Source: an uncultured Lachnospiraceae bacterium
Lineage (GTDB): Bacteria; Bacillota; Clostridia; Lachnospirales; Lachnospiraceae
Reading direction: 5' to 3'
DNA length: 64,000 nucleotides
NCBI GenBank assembly: GCA_946537305.1
Contig: CAMNFR010000003.1
Coordinates: 1-64,000, forward strand
Shown here: positions 7,262 through 17,700 of the stretch, in pieces
How positions within the stretch are numbered: position 1 is the first letter of the stretch
How the letters are laid out: each line of letters begins with the position of its first letter
The notes under the pieces: model-generated
The model's database searches: none
Seen by the model: only the letters and a program-made list of their open reading frames with translations
What the model was told of the DNA's origin: nothing
Made by a program: the position numbers and the translations under genes

Positions 7262-9487
7262 ATGATGGAAAAGAAGACTACATGGCGTTTTCTGTCTTTG
7301 CTGCTGGCGCTGGTCCTGACAGTATCCTGCTTTGCGGCGCCGACCCTGGCTTCCGAGAATGAATCCGGTGCTCCGGCGGAGACTGTGATGGCGGAAGAAG
7401 AGTCTTCTGCCGTGGAAGAATCGACCGCTGTTGAGGAGACGGAGGTCTCATCGGAGGAAACAACAGCCGAGGAGCCGGCGGAGATGGAAACAAAGGCAGA
7501 AGAGGAAACAGTGGTTTCGGAAACGTCTGCACAGGAGACGGCCGCGGAGGAAACATCTGCTGCCGAGACATCTGCTGCCGAGACAGAGGCTCCGGAGACA
7601 GAGGCGATCGAAACAGAAGCACAGGAGACGGCAGCGGAAGAGATGGCCGAGACTTCTGATGAAGTTACTGCTGTAAAGGTCCCCGGGGAATATACCACCG
7701 ATGACGGCAAGGCACTGACCATTCCCGCCAATCTGAAGGTGACGGCTAATAACAATTACAGCCTGGTGGTCAGCTGGGATACGGTAGAGGGTGCAGCTTC
7801 CTATGTAGTCTATAAGCATAACGGGCAGAAATGGGTAAAGCTTGGAACACCCACGACCAATACCTTTACAGATCCTACGACGGATATGGCGGTCGGCACT
7901 TCCTGCAAATATACGGTAACAGCGGTCGGAACAGTTTCCGGGAAGAATGCGGAAACGGCCTATAACACCACCGGCGTGACCGGCGTTGTGTGTCCGCCGC
8001 AGCCGAAGTATAAGGGGACTTTGTCCCGTGGAAAGAACAAACTGGAGCTTCGCTGGGAAGAAGTGGAAGGTGCGACCGGTTATGCCGTCTACCGCAAGGG
8101 AGATGACGGCAAGTGGGGCAAGAGCATTTCCGGAACCATCACAGACAATCACTTCGTGGACAGCACCGTAACGTTTGGAAAGGAATACACCTATGCAGTG
8201 CTTGCCTGCGTAAAGAGTGGCGGTAAGAGCTACTGGAGCTTCTATGCCTCCGGCGCGCTGACGCTGGATGCAAAAGATGTGCAGACCATCAAGGGAAAAA
8301 CGGTGGCCAAGGATCAGGTCAGCCTGCCTCAGACCAAGATGGTCAGTGCTGTGGGCGTTGCCTACAAGAGCATCACTGTGACCTGGGAGCAGGTGGAAGG
8401 CGCGGATGGCTACGTGGTGTACCGCCGCACATCCAGCGGTAAATGGAAAAAGCGCAAGACCGTGACGGGCGGGGAGACCCTGACCTGGACGGATAAAAAG
8501 TGTTCCTATTATAAGCCGTACTATTTTACGGTCCGTGCCTATATTAATTATGACGGTGAGCAGCAGAAATGCGCCACCTGGGACAATAAGGGCGTTAAAG
8601 GCCGTTCCATTCTGGCGGTACCGGAGAAGCAGGCCGCGCAGGGCGCAGGGCTCAAGGCTATCAAGGTCTCCTGGGCAAAGGTGAAGGGTGCTAAGGGTTA
8701 CTACATCTACCGCAAATCAAAGAAGAGCGGCAAATGGAAGAAGATCGGTCAGACCGGATGGCGGACGCTGACCTATACAGATCGCACCATTAAAGCGAAT
8801 AAGGACTACTATTACAGTGTTCGCGCCTGGCGCAAATATGGCAAGAAGAAAATCAAGGGCCTGTATGACAATAATGGTGTAAAGGGTTCACCCTCCATCA
8901 AAAAGAAGATGAAGGACGGGCTGCAGCTCTATTACAATGAAAAGGGCAATCTGATCACCGATGTGGAAAATATCATTGGTAAGCGCAGCTCTTATAAGCT
9001 GGAGGTAGACTACTCCAAGAATATTGTGACGGTCTACGCAAAGGGCGACAATGGCACCTACAACCTGCCGGTAAAGGCATTCTGCTGTTCTACCGGAGAG
9101 GCAACCCCCATCGGTACCTTCTATACGCCGGCCAAGTACCGCTGGCATGAACTGAATGGTAAGCTGTACGGCCAGTGGTGCACCCGCATTCACGGCGGTG
9201 TGCTGTTCCACTCCGTGTACTATTACAGTTACAATAATGCAAACGACCTGTCCACCAGCGCCTACAACAAGCTGGGCACCAAGTGCTCTCACGGATGCGT
9301 GCGTCTGTGCTGCCGAGATGCCAAGTGGATTTATGACAACTGCCGCCTGGGCACAACGGTCGTTATCAAGAACGGCTGCAAGAATCCCTTTGGGAAACCT
9401 ACCCCGTTAAAGGTAAAGAGCAGCCACACCTGGGATCCTACTGATCCTAACATGTATTACAAGTGTAAGAAGGATGGCTGCCACTAA
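7262..9487 (+). CDS. Secreted L,D-transpeptidase (YkuD) with Glu/Thr-rich region and four FN3-like repeats
   Basis: The 741-residue protein starts at ATG 7262 with AGGTG six bases upstream. A signal peptide (~1-30) leads into ~100 residues of Glu/Thr/Ala-rich low-complexity sequence. Four FN3-like repeats follow (~155-545), each with a Wx-x-V-x-GAxGY-x-VYRK core. The C-terminal ~170 residues are a YkuD domain: EATPIGTFYTP, then HGGVLFHSVYY and the catalytic SHGCVRLCCRDAKWIYD. The enzyme should make 3-3 cross-links in peptidoglycan or anchor proteins to it. The last 22 residues (HTWDPTDPN...CKKDGCH) resemble a truncated HTWD/Cys-pair module seen in clostridial surface proteins. It is the last gene before the terminator at 9496. 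Confidence 0.9.
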   Translation: MMEKKTTWRFLSLLLALVLTVSCFAAPTLASENESGAPAETVMAEEESSAVEESTAVEETEVSSEETTAEEPAEMETKAEEETVVSETSAQETAAEETSAAETSAAETEAPETEAIETEAQETAAEEMAETSDEVTAVKVPGEYTTDDGKALTIPANLKVTANNNYSLVVSWDTVEGAASYVVYKHNGQKWVKLGTPTTNTFTDPTTDMAVGTSCKYTVTAVGTVSGKNAETAYNTTGVTGVVCPPQPKYKGTLSRGKNKLELRWEEVEGATGYAVYRKGDDGKWGKSISGTITDNHFVDSTVTFGKEYTYAVLACVKSGGKSYWSFYASGALTLDAKDVQTIKGKTVAKDQVSLPQTKMVSAVGVAYKSITVTWEQVEGADGYVVYRRTSSGKWKKRKTVTGGETLTWTDKKCSYYKPYYFTVRAYINYDGEQQKCATWDNKGVKGRSILAVPEKQAAQGAGLKAIKVSWAKVKGAKGYYIYRKSKKSGKWKKIGQTGWRTLTYTDRTIKANKDYYYSVRAWRKYGKKKIKGLYDNNGVKGSPSIKKKMKDGLQLYYNEKGNLITDVENIIGKRSSYKLEVDYSKNIVTVYAKGDNGTYNLPVKAFCCSTGEATPIGTFYTPAKYRWHELNGKLYGQWCTRIHGGVLFHSVYYYSYNNANDLSTSAYNKLGTKCSHGCVRLCCRDAKWIYDNCRLGTTVVIKNGCKNPFGKPTPLKVKSSHTWDPTDPNMYYKCKKDGCH

Positions 9488-9495
9488 ATGGAGTA

Positions 9496-9536
9496 AAAAC
9501 CGGCATACGACAGATATAGTCCGTATGCCGGTTTTT
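9496..9536 (+). terminator. Intrinsic terminator after the L,D-transpeptidase gene
   Basis: AAAACCGGCATACG (9496-9509) pairs with CGTATGCCGGTTTT (9522-9535) around a 12-base loop and ends in a T5 tract. It lies nine bases after the stop codon and just ahead of the next promoter, so it separates two transcription units. Confidence 0.88.
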
Positions 9537-9537
9537 G

Positions 9538-9566
9538 TCGACAAGAAATACAATATATGCTATAAT
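9538..9566 (+). promoter_or_regulatory. Sigma-A-like promoter of the main polysaccharide operon
   Basis: TCGACA (9538-9543) and a perfect TATAAT (9561-9566) are separated by 17 bases, directly after the terminator. The leader to ATG 9665 is about 90 bases. From here genes follow one another on the plus strand with short gaps to the terminator at 41383. Confidence 0.72.
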
Positions 9567-9664
9567 ACAAAGACTAAGCGTGTCTGAAAAAAAGGAATCA
9601 CAGAGAATATCAACAGAGCTAGGACAAGCGTGAAATTCTTAAATTGCAAGCCGAGGTAATGATT

Positions 9665-10888
9665 ATGAGACAGGATTTGTTTGCGCTGCTACAGCAGCAT
9701 GGGCAGCTTCATTTGCTGGATTATTATAACAAGCTGGATGACGCCGGGAAAGCGGCTATGGAAGATCAGATCTCCATGATCGACTGGAATTACCTGCGTA
9801 CCGTGGAGAATCATACTGCTCCGGAACGCGGTGTGATCACACCGCTGACGGAGACGGTCAGTACAGCAGATATCCGGGAACGGGAGGTAGAATATCGCGA
9901 AAAAGGTCTTGCTGCTATCCGTGCGGGTAAGGTAGGTGCCATGCTGCTGGCCGGCGGCATGGGGACAAGACTCGGCTGCTCCGGTCCCAAGGGAGTGGTG
10001 GACATTGGTCTGACGCATCCCCTTTTCATTTTTGAATGCCTTTTTCGAAATACCCTGGAGGTGGTACGGGAAGCAGGCGCTTGGATTCCGTTCTCTATCA
10101 TGACCAGTGATAAGAATCACCAGGAGACAATTACTTTCCTGAAGGAACACAATTATTTCGGCTACAATGAAGAATATATTTATTTCTTTCGTCAGGACAT
10201 GGCTCCTTGCATCGATTATGAACACCGCCTGCTGATGGAGGGACCGGGACAGTTGGCCATCTCTCCCAACGGAAACGGCGGATGGTATTCCTCTTTTGCC
10301 CGTGCCGGACTTGCCGAAAAGGCCAAAGCCATGGGCGTGGAATGGCTGAACTGCTTTGCGGTAGACAATGTGCTGCAGCGCATTTGTGACCCTCTGTTCG
10401 TTGGGGCGGTGATCTGTTCGGGGTGCGTATCCGGTTCCAAGGTGGTTCGTAAGGCAGATCCAAAAGAGAAGGTAGGTGTCCTCTGTCTGGAGGATGGTCG
10501 TCCTTCTATTGTGGAGTATTATGAATTGACGGATGAGATGGCCTATGCCAAAAATGAAAAGGGAGAGTATTCGTACACCTTCGGCGTCATTTTGAACTAT
10601 CTGTTCCGTGTGGATAAACTGGATGAGATTGCAAATACGTCTCTGCCCATGCACATTGTGGAGAAGAAAATTCCATATATGGACGTGGATGGCACTATGC
10701 ACCATCCTGCAGCTCCCAATGGATATAAGTTTGAGACGTTGATTCTGGACATGGTTCACATGATGGACAACTGCCTGGCCTATGAGGTGATCCGGGAGCA
10801 TGAATTTGCGCCGATCAAAAACGCGACCGGTGTGGATTCCATGGAATCCGCCCGGGCCTTGTTGGAAAAGAACGGTATAAGGCTGTAA
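9665..10888 (+). CDS. UDPGP-type 1 family nucleotidyltransferase (UTP--sugar-1-phosphate uridylyltransferase)
   Basis: ATG 9665 is preferred (GAGG at 9653-9656) over the track's 9644, giving 407 residues. The nucleotide-binding signature LLAGGMGTRLGCSGPKG and PFSIMTSDKNH mark the eukaryote-type UDP-GlcNAc/UDP-glucose pyrophosphorylase family. NPxGNGGWY-like (SPNGNGGWYSS) and FAVDNVLQRICDP segments fit the same fold. The reaction is sugar-1-phosphate + UTP to UDP-sugar + PPi in the cytoplasm. UDP-glucose or UDP-GlcNAc are both possible; the adjacent glf gene makes a hexose role plausible. It is the first gene after the promoter at 9538. Confidence 0.85.
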   Translation: MRQDLFALLQQHGQLHLLDYYNKLDDAGKAAMEDQISMIDWNYLRTVENHTAPERGVITPLTETVSTADIREREVEYREKGLAAIRAGKVGAMLLAGGMGTRLGCSGPKGVVDIGLTHPLFIFECLFRNTLEVVREAGAWIPFSIMTSDKNHQETITFLKEHNYFGYNEEYIYFFRQDMAPCIDYEHRLLMEGPGQLAISPNGNGGWYSSFARAGLAEKAKAMGVEWLNCFAVDNVLQRICDPLFVGAVICSGCVSGSKVVRKADPKEKVGVLCLEDGRPSIVEYYELTDEMAYAKNEKGEYSYTFGVILNYLFRVDKLDEIANTSLPMHIVEKKIPYMDVDGTMHHPAAPNGYKFETLILDMVHMMDNCLAYEVIREHEFAPIKNATGVDSMESARALLEKNGIRL

Positions 10889-10915
10889 CGCAGGCGGGCA
10901 GAAAGGAATGCGGAA

Positions 10916-12025
10916 ATGTATGATTTTCTGATTGTCGGCGCCGGACTGTACGGCGCAGTCTTTGCCTGCGAGGCAAAGAAAAAAGGATATTCTGTGCTGG
11001 TGATCGATAAAAGACCCCAGATTGCCGGGAACGTCTACACCAAAACGGTGGAGGGCATCCACATGCATCAGTATGGGGCGCATATTTTCCATACCAACAA
11101 CAAGAGAGTATGGAACTACATCACCCAGTATGCGGAATTCAATCGGTTTACCAATTCTCCTGTGGCTAATTACAAAGGAGAGCTGTATTCGCTTCCTTTT
11201 AATATGTATACCTTCAACAAAATGTGGGGCGTGACCACGCCGGAGCAGGCCGCGGCGAAGATCGCGGAGCAGAAGGCAGAAATCACCGGAGAGCCGCAGA
11301 ACCTGGAAGAACAGGCTATCTCTCTGGTGGGGCGCGATATTTTCGAAAAACTGGTGAAGGGCTACACGGAAAAACAGTGGGGCCGGGACTGCAAGGATCT
11401 TCCCGCCTTTATTATTAAGCGGCTGCCTGTGCGCCTGACTTTTGACAATAACTACTTTAATGCACTGTACCAGGGGATTCCCGTGGGTGGGTACACAAAA
11501 ATGGTGGAAAACCTGCTGGATGGCGTGGAAGTACAGTTAAATACGGACTATCTGGAGCACAAGGACAAGTGGGACGCCCTGGCAAAGAAGGTAATCTACA
11601 CCGGTCCGATCGATGCCTATTTCGGCTTCTCCCTGGGTACGCTGGAGTATCGCTCCGTGCGGTTTGAGACGGAGCTTCTGGATATCCCCAACTTCCAGGG
11701 CAACGCGGCTGTCAATTATACGGACCGGGAGACACCCTGGACGCGTATCATAGAACACAAGTGGTTTCAGTTTGGCTTGGACGACGAGGGATTTGCACTG
11801 CCGAAGACGGTGATCTCTCGCGAGTACAGTTCCGAGTGGAAACCCGGGGATGAGCCTTACTATCCTGTAAACGATGAAAAGAACGGACAGCTTTACCAGG
11901 AGTACCGTTATCTGGCTAATAAGGAAGAGAAGGTCATCTTTGGTGGACGATTGGGCGAATATCGGTATTATGATATGGATGCGGTCATCGCTTCCGCGCT
12001 GGATATGTGCGGAAGAATACTGTAA
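10916..12025 (+). CDS. glf: UDP-galactopyranose mutase
   Basis: The protein has 369 residues, the usual bacterial Glf length. The FAD-binding start MYDFLIVGAGLYGAVFA is followed by the family signature GIHMHQYGAHIFHTNN and SLPFNMYTFNKMWG. Further Glf motifs are YTEKQWGRDCKDLPAFIIKRLPVR, DNNYF, and the C-terminal FGGRLGEYRYYDMDAVIASAL. It interconverts UDP-galactopyranose and UDP-galactofuranose in the cytoplasm, so the polymer probably contains Galf. It sits 27 bases after the UDPGP gene and 13 bases before the GT61 gene. Confidence 0.96.
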   Translation: MYDFLIVGAGLYGAVFACEAKKKGYSVLVIDKRPQIAGNVYTKTVEGIHMHQYGAHIFHTNNKRVWNYITQYAEFNRFTNSPVANYKGELYSLPFNMYTFNKMWGVTTPEQAAAKIAEQKAEITGEPQNLEEQAISLVGRDIFEKLVKGYTEKQWGRDCKDLPAFIIKRLPVRLTFDNNYFNALYQGIPVGGYTKMVENLLDGVEVQLNTDYLEHKDKWDALAKKVIYTGPIDAYFGFSLGTLEYRSVRFETELLDIPNFQGNAAVNYTDRETPWTRIIEHKWFQFGLDDEGFALPKTVISREYSSEWKPGDEPYYPVNDEKNGQLYQEYRYLANKEEKVIFGGRLGEYRYYDMDAVIASALDMCGRIL

Positions 12026-12038
12026 GTGAGGAAGCTTC

Positions 12039-14708
12039 ATGAGTGCTGTTGATTATGAATACTTCGGATATTGTCCGAAAGAATGGGAAGAAGCCCTGGA
12101 GCAAACAGCTGTACTGAAGGATCATGAGGCTGGAATCATTGAAATTGATGGGGGGACAATTTTGCCGCTTCGACGTATACCGGGAACGGTCGAAGATTTT
12201 GGCGATGGTGTGTTTGAGGGTGGTCTGATCGATTTTGAAGGGAAGTTCATTGCAGGTCAGTTTCGATCCATGGAGGCACCGTACAGCAATCGAAGCATTG
12301 CGCAAGGCTATGAGATCCCCGATGATGTGATTGTACACGAGCGGGAAGAAACCGTCATTTTTGGCGGAATGCTGGTGAGCCACTGGGGACACATGCTGGT
12401 AGATGCAACATCCCGTCTTTGGTATCCGGTTATGCATCCGGAAAATCACACAAAAATAGTATTCGTTCGCTTCCCGGGACAGAGATTTCCCTATCAGGAA
12501 TTGCTCTCCTTAGCGGGAATAGAGGAAAGCCGGGTGGAGATCATCGATGAGCCGACTCGGTTCCGCAAAGTCATCGTGCCGGAGGAGACGATTCATTCAT
12601 TGTCAGGGCACTATGGGAAAGAGTGGATATCCTTTTTTGATGCAGTCCGCAAGGCTGTAAGACCGGCTCCTTATAAAAAAATCTATCTTACCCGCACTGC
12701 ATTTATGATTAATAATGTATGCGGCGAGCAATATTTTGAGGATTTCTACGCTGCTCAGGGTTATCACGTGGTAGCGCCGGAAAAGTACACTATTACGGAG
12801 CAGGTGGCTATGATTGCCGGTGCCGATGAGCTTGTGACTACAATGGGGACGATATCACACATGGTACTTTTTGCCCGCCCCGGTACTCATCTGACCATTC
12901 TGAACCGATCTCATGAGATCGTAAGAGTTCAGCTGACGATGAACGAAGCCCGAGGGATCAGATGCACTTACGTAGATGCTTACCGCAATTTTCTTCCGTC
13001 CGTACAGGGAGGGAACAGCATTTTTCTGCTTGCACCGAATAAACACTGGCGGGAGTATAAACAAGCTGTCTTTGGGCTACTCTCGGATGAAAAAGAAGAC
13101 GAGGAGGTCTTTGGCCGAGCAGCAGTAGATTATATAAAAAAATGGGGACGTTTCTTTGGCGAGAAGAAACACTATAAGTGGATTCGGAACTGTGAAGTTA
13201 AGGATCTGGTGGCGGAGATTAACCGAACTTTCTTAGGAAAGAGAGTGGATACCAGTAAATATCTTCCTACACAAACGTTGGAAAATACACGTAAGGAGCT
13301 GCAGCAGTGTGAATTGAATGCCGGTTGTGCTATTCTGGCATGCTTGCTGGAAGAAGCGGAGGGAGAACTGCTGATTGAAGGCAAATGGAGTCGGCCGTTA
13401 TGTCCACCGGATGGACTAACCTTTTGCGCGTGGGCAGAACAATACTGTCCTGCAAAACAGTCGTTGCCTGCAGAAAAGAATCAATTTCCGCTGAAAATTA
13501 AGGCGGTATATAATGTAGAGTGTGGGTACTATTCCTGGCAAATCAGAACAGATCTGCAGACCTTCTGCCGGAATGCGGAAACTGTTAATACGTATAGAAT
13601 AATAGTTTCTGTAAGTAATCCGAGGGGACAATTGGTTATGCCGGTTATTTTCCCCACACATGAAAATTACTTGCTGAAGAATGGATTTAAGAGGCAATAT
13701 TTCAGTGACGACAAACTGCTGGGTTTACAGACGTCTGAAAAGAACGAATTGATGTTCATATTCGAGACAGCAGACGAAGCATTGAGGAATTCAGCGTCTG
13801 TGTCTGTGCAGGAACTATGCTGGGAAAAAGACTTTCTTCATATAGAAGGCCTGATAGATTCTGTACTGCTGAATGCCCCGGACTTTACTATTGCTGGAGA
13901 ATTGCGGGCAGCGAGTGGAAAAGAAGTGTCAACGCTATCTGTTCCATTAGTTCTCCAGGGGAAAATGCTAAGTGACCGGGTGAAGCAATGGGGTGTTTCT
14001 CTGAATGCTGCACAGATTCTGCAGTGTAGCGGCAAGAACGACAGCCTGCGATGGGATCTGTTCCTTTCGCTTCAATGGAATGGGGCAGAACAAGCCGTAC
14101 ATTTGGGGCTTCGGGAAGATATTGCGCTCAGAGAGCGTTTTACAAACTATTTCCTTTCCGAAGAGAGTGGTATGTTGGTGCCCGGGTTTCATACACAAGG
14201 GAAAATGAGTCTATACTTCCTTAAAAAAAATGCGGCTGTTTCCCGCTTCTGGATAGAGAACCTCGTCTGGGTTGATTCCGAGTTGCAAATGAGCGGTACT
14301 ATTCGATGGAAGCTACCGGAAATAGCAGGGGAAATGGACTTCTTGTTGAAAAAAAGTGACAATGTGGTAATATATGAGCAACCGTTGCGACTCCATCCGT
14401 TAGCAGGAAAGGAACAGCTGTGGGAGTTGGCGATTCCGATGGCTGAACTGGTAAAATTCGTACAAGAATCCGAGAATCCGCAGGGAACGTATTCATTTTT
14501 TGTTCGTACGGCCATAGGGGACAGTCTCGTGGAATGGCCGGTGGGAAATAAAAGGAAGCCTGGAAGTCTGGCACACTTTAAGCAACTACCAGATTCTTTA
14601 AGGGAGAAAGGGTTTTCTGCCGATACTATTGGCAAAGAGGAATACTTGGGAATCCGGGTTGAAAAAAAAGCACCTGCACCTAAGTCTTTCTGGAGGCGGC
14701 TGTGGTGA
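12039..14708 (+). CDS. GT61 (DUF563-type) glycosyltransferase with long unknown C-terminal part
   Basis: The 889-residue protein starts after a good SD (GAGGAAG). Residues ~60-340 match the GT61/DUF563 pattern: GGMLVSHWGHMLVDATSRLW, KIYLTRTAFMINNVCGE, FEDFYAAQGYHVVAPEKYT and ADELVTTMGTISHMVLFARPG. Family members are nucleotide-sugar-dependent glycosyltransferases. Residues ~430-880 contain no motif I recognise; they look like two or more beta-rich domains rather than a second catalytic unit. Usual GT61 proteins are 350-500 residues, so this one is about twice as long. From here the sequence becomes AT-richer than the upstream genes. Confidence 0.75.
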   Translation: MSAVDYEYFGYCPKEWEEALEQTAVLKDHEAGIIEIDGGTILPLRRIPGTVEDFGDGVFEGGLIDFEGKFIAGQFRSMEAPYSNRSIAQGYEIPDDVIVHEREETVIFGGMLVSHWGHMLVDATSRLWYPVMHPENHTKIVFVRFPGQRFPYQELLSLAGIEESRVEIIDEPTRFRKVIVPEETIHSLSGHYGKEWISFFDAVRKAVRPAPYKKIYLTRTAFMINNVCGEQYFEDFYAAQGYHVVAPEKYTITEQVAMIAGADELVTTMGTISHMVLFARPGTHLTILNRSHEIVRVQLTMNEARGIRCTYVDAYRNFLPSVQGGNSIFLLAPNKHWREYKQAVFGLLSDEKEDEEVFGRAAVDYIKKWGRFFGEKKHYKWIRNCEVKDLVAEINRTFLGKRVDTSKYLPTQTLENTRKELQQCELNAGCAILACLLEEAEGELLIEGKWSRPLCPPDGLTFCAWAEQYCPAKQSLPAEKNQFPLKIKAVYNVECGYYSWQIRTDLQTFCRNAETVNTYRIIVSVSNPRGQLVMPVIFPTHENYLLKNGFKRQYFSDDKLLGLQTSEKNELMFIFETADEALRNSASVSVQELCWEKDFLHIEGLIDSVLLNAPDFTIAGELRAASGKEVSTLSVPLVLQGKMLSDRVKQWGVSLNAAQILQCSGKNDSLRWDLFLSLQWNGAEQAVHLGLREDIALRERFTNYFLSEESGMLVPGFHTQGKMSLYFLKKNAAVSRFWIENLVWVDSELQMSGTIRWKLPEIAGEMDFLLKKSDNVVIYEQPLRLHPLAGKEQLWELAIPMAELVKFVQESENPQGTYSFFVRTAIGDSLVEWPVGNKRKPGSLAHFKQLPDSLREKGFSADTIGKEEYLGIRVEKKAPAPKSFWRRLW

Positions 14709-14773
14709 TCACACTAATCCGGCGATACGGCTAACGACTTTAAAGCAGAAGAGAGAACGGGGATAGGTCCAAG

Positions 14774-17700
14774 ATGCGACTGAAAGAGAACAAAAAACAT
14801 AATAGAGATTTGTTTTCTATGATATCCATGCTGTATCTGCCTCTGGTCTTTTTGCAGACTCTATTATATATGTACCATTGTGCAGGCAATGCGGTATATA
14901 TCTTCATGTCTCAGGAAAGAGCCAGGCATATTTGGTATGCAGGCATTTTAGTATTTTCTACCCCGAGTGTTGCAATGGCGGGGAAACGTTTTCTGCTATG
15001 GCTTGGCCAAGGAGGAGAACGCAGGTTAACTGCACGTAATACACTATTGGTAATCGGTATCGCAACATCGCATTTGTCTACAATTGGAGCGTGGCATAGG
15101 GGGGCGATTTCTCTAAAAGAGCTGTTGCTGTTGGTTATGTATGATTTGGTGCTGATAGCGACGCTGGAGAATTGGACGGCGAACCGAGAGGGGGTTTATC
15201 GCGGAATTGAGATTTTAGCAGTATTGCTGTGGTTAACTGCAGTATATGGAATAGTAGAACATTTTATATACGGGGAAATTCCTTTTCTTTACTCAGAAGC
15301 CGAAAATAGTGGTCGAATTATTTCTGTTTTCAGAAATACAATTGTTGCCGGCAGTGCTTGGTTGATAGGATTCTGGTTGCCATTTCCCACCGAAAAAAAA
15401 TGGCTGCAGTGGGCGGTCAAACTTACTTTTGTTCTTGCTATTTTTTTTACGATCAGCAAGAATGCCTGGCTGGGTCTGGCTTTTTCTCTGCTAGTATATA
15501 CATTGTTCTCCTTTAGAAATTGGGATAAAAAAATTGTTTTGACAGGATTGTTAATGGGCCTTGTCGGAGGAGTGGCAGCTATTGCAATTTTGTTGAAAAG
15601 CGAATATTTTCAGTTCATTGTTCGCCGCTTTGCTGACTTTCAGACACAGGGGTCGGTTTTGGCACGCCTGCAGCATATTCAGGACACCTGGAAATACATG
15701 ACGCAGGAAACAGATTTTTTTCATCAGCTGATTGGGTGGGGATATGCCACATCCTGGGAATTTGTAGAGAATTCGCCACATTGTTATGGACCGACCTTTC
15801 GATGCATAGATAACCAGTATTTTACGTCCTGGTTTGAATTCGGGCTGATTTCTGTTGTATGCTTATTTCTCTGGGGAGAAAAGGTGGTTTCCCAGATCCG
15901 GTCGGATAACAAATATATACAAGGATTGGCCATCAGCGTCACGGCCATGCTGATTCCGATGGCAACATATGATCCGTTTCGTTGGGAGATTGTAATGATC
16001 TTCCTTATTCCAATGTCCGGAATTGTGATGAGTGAAAAGCCGCTGATGATACGCCGGGAGGTTATGTGCGGAGCTTGTGTGGCGGGGGCGGTATTGATTT
16101 CGGAAGCTACACAGGCGCCGGTGATTATACGGGTTGTAAGAACGACGGCTCAGTTTATGGCGGAGAGTCATGGTTGGGATGCGTTACTGACAGAAGGAGT
16201 ATTGTGGAGCGGCGTAATTATTTGTACTTTGGGATTGATGATTTGCTGTTTCCGAATGGGGGTCACTCTAAAAAAGCACAACTTAACGAATCCCCAAGAG
16301 CTTGTTTTTTTGATAAGAAAACTGTGGATTGTTAGTGGCATAAGTGCTACATTGGTTGTTATTTGCCACATAGAAGTTTTAAAGGCAGAGAAAAAATATG
16401 CACCGCTTCTTGAAAAAGAGCGGGAGGTTATGGAAATTTTAAGGGATTCTGCAAACGGTAAAATTTGTGTCGACCAATATCCGGAATTATACCAAAGAAA
16501 ATTTGGTCATATTAGCGGAGAGATTTTTCGGGGCGATGGAGTGATCCGTGCGGATGAGACGACTGTTATTAGTGAATCGGGTAAAGAAAACAGGCGGCTG
16601 CTTAACCAAGGCTTTCTGTTTTTGGAAATGTCTGAAGCGCATGTGCTTTATACAGATGATACACATTTAATAGAAGCGCTGCAAAATGCAGGATACCATT
16701 TAACAGGTTACTATAATGTGGCGCGATGGTTGAAACTGGCTGATGGGCATACCGAAGAAAAAATGTGGAAAGGAGAGATATCTCTTTATAACGGTAATTA
16801 TTCGGCAAATGTTACTTTCGGTGATAATAATTATAGCACAGAGAATACTAAAGTTTATTTGACAATATGGGATAAAACTCATGATCAATTAAGTGCGAGC
16901 GGCGAACTGACTTTTGACGAGAGCGTGGATCATACAATTGAGTTTTCTGTCTCGGACGATATGGGATATGCTACTGTTTTGAATGTTGAAAGTAATTATC
17001 CTGTGGAAATTGAAATCAAACAGCTTGTAGAGTATGATGTTCATAACACCTTTGACTATACGGATCGTTTAACAAAGGTGGAGTACTATACTACAGATGG
17101 TATCAAAACGTTAGGGCCGGAGAAGTGTTTCGCAGAGAGATATTCATATAATAAGCGTTCTGACCGAGTTGTTATTGAGTATTTGGATGAAAATGATCAG
17201 CTAACCATATCCAGGATGGGATGTGCCGTAAGAAAAAGAAAGTATGATAGATATCATAGGTTCATTAAAGAGAAATATTATGGTACTGATGGAGAAAAAG
17301 TGGCACTGGCATCCGGCGAGTATGGTGTTAAAGTGAAATATAATGATAAAGGATTATATGCACAAACAACGTATTTAGGAAAAGATGACAGCCCCGTTCT
17401 TTCTTCGTTAGGTTATGCACAAATCAGATTTTTCTATGATGAGTGGGACCGTGTAATACGTGAAGAATTCTATGATGAAGATCTTAAACCGTTAAAAACA
17501 GTGGAGAAACCGGCGGCGCAGGAATATGAGAGAGATCTTGACGGGCGTGTAGTCGAAAAACACTTGTATGCAGCAGACGGAGAATCCTTTGTAACCCCAG
17601 AAGGATGGTCAGCAGTTAAATATCACTATTCTGACAGTGATACATGGGACTTGGCCACATATTTTGATGCAGATGACAAACAGGTATTATTATCGTGGGG

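Noticed and set aside
9689-11092. 467-residue minus-strand ORF
   Set aside because: It is antisense to the UDPGP and glf genes, both of which have strong family motifs; no independent evidence for coding.
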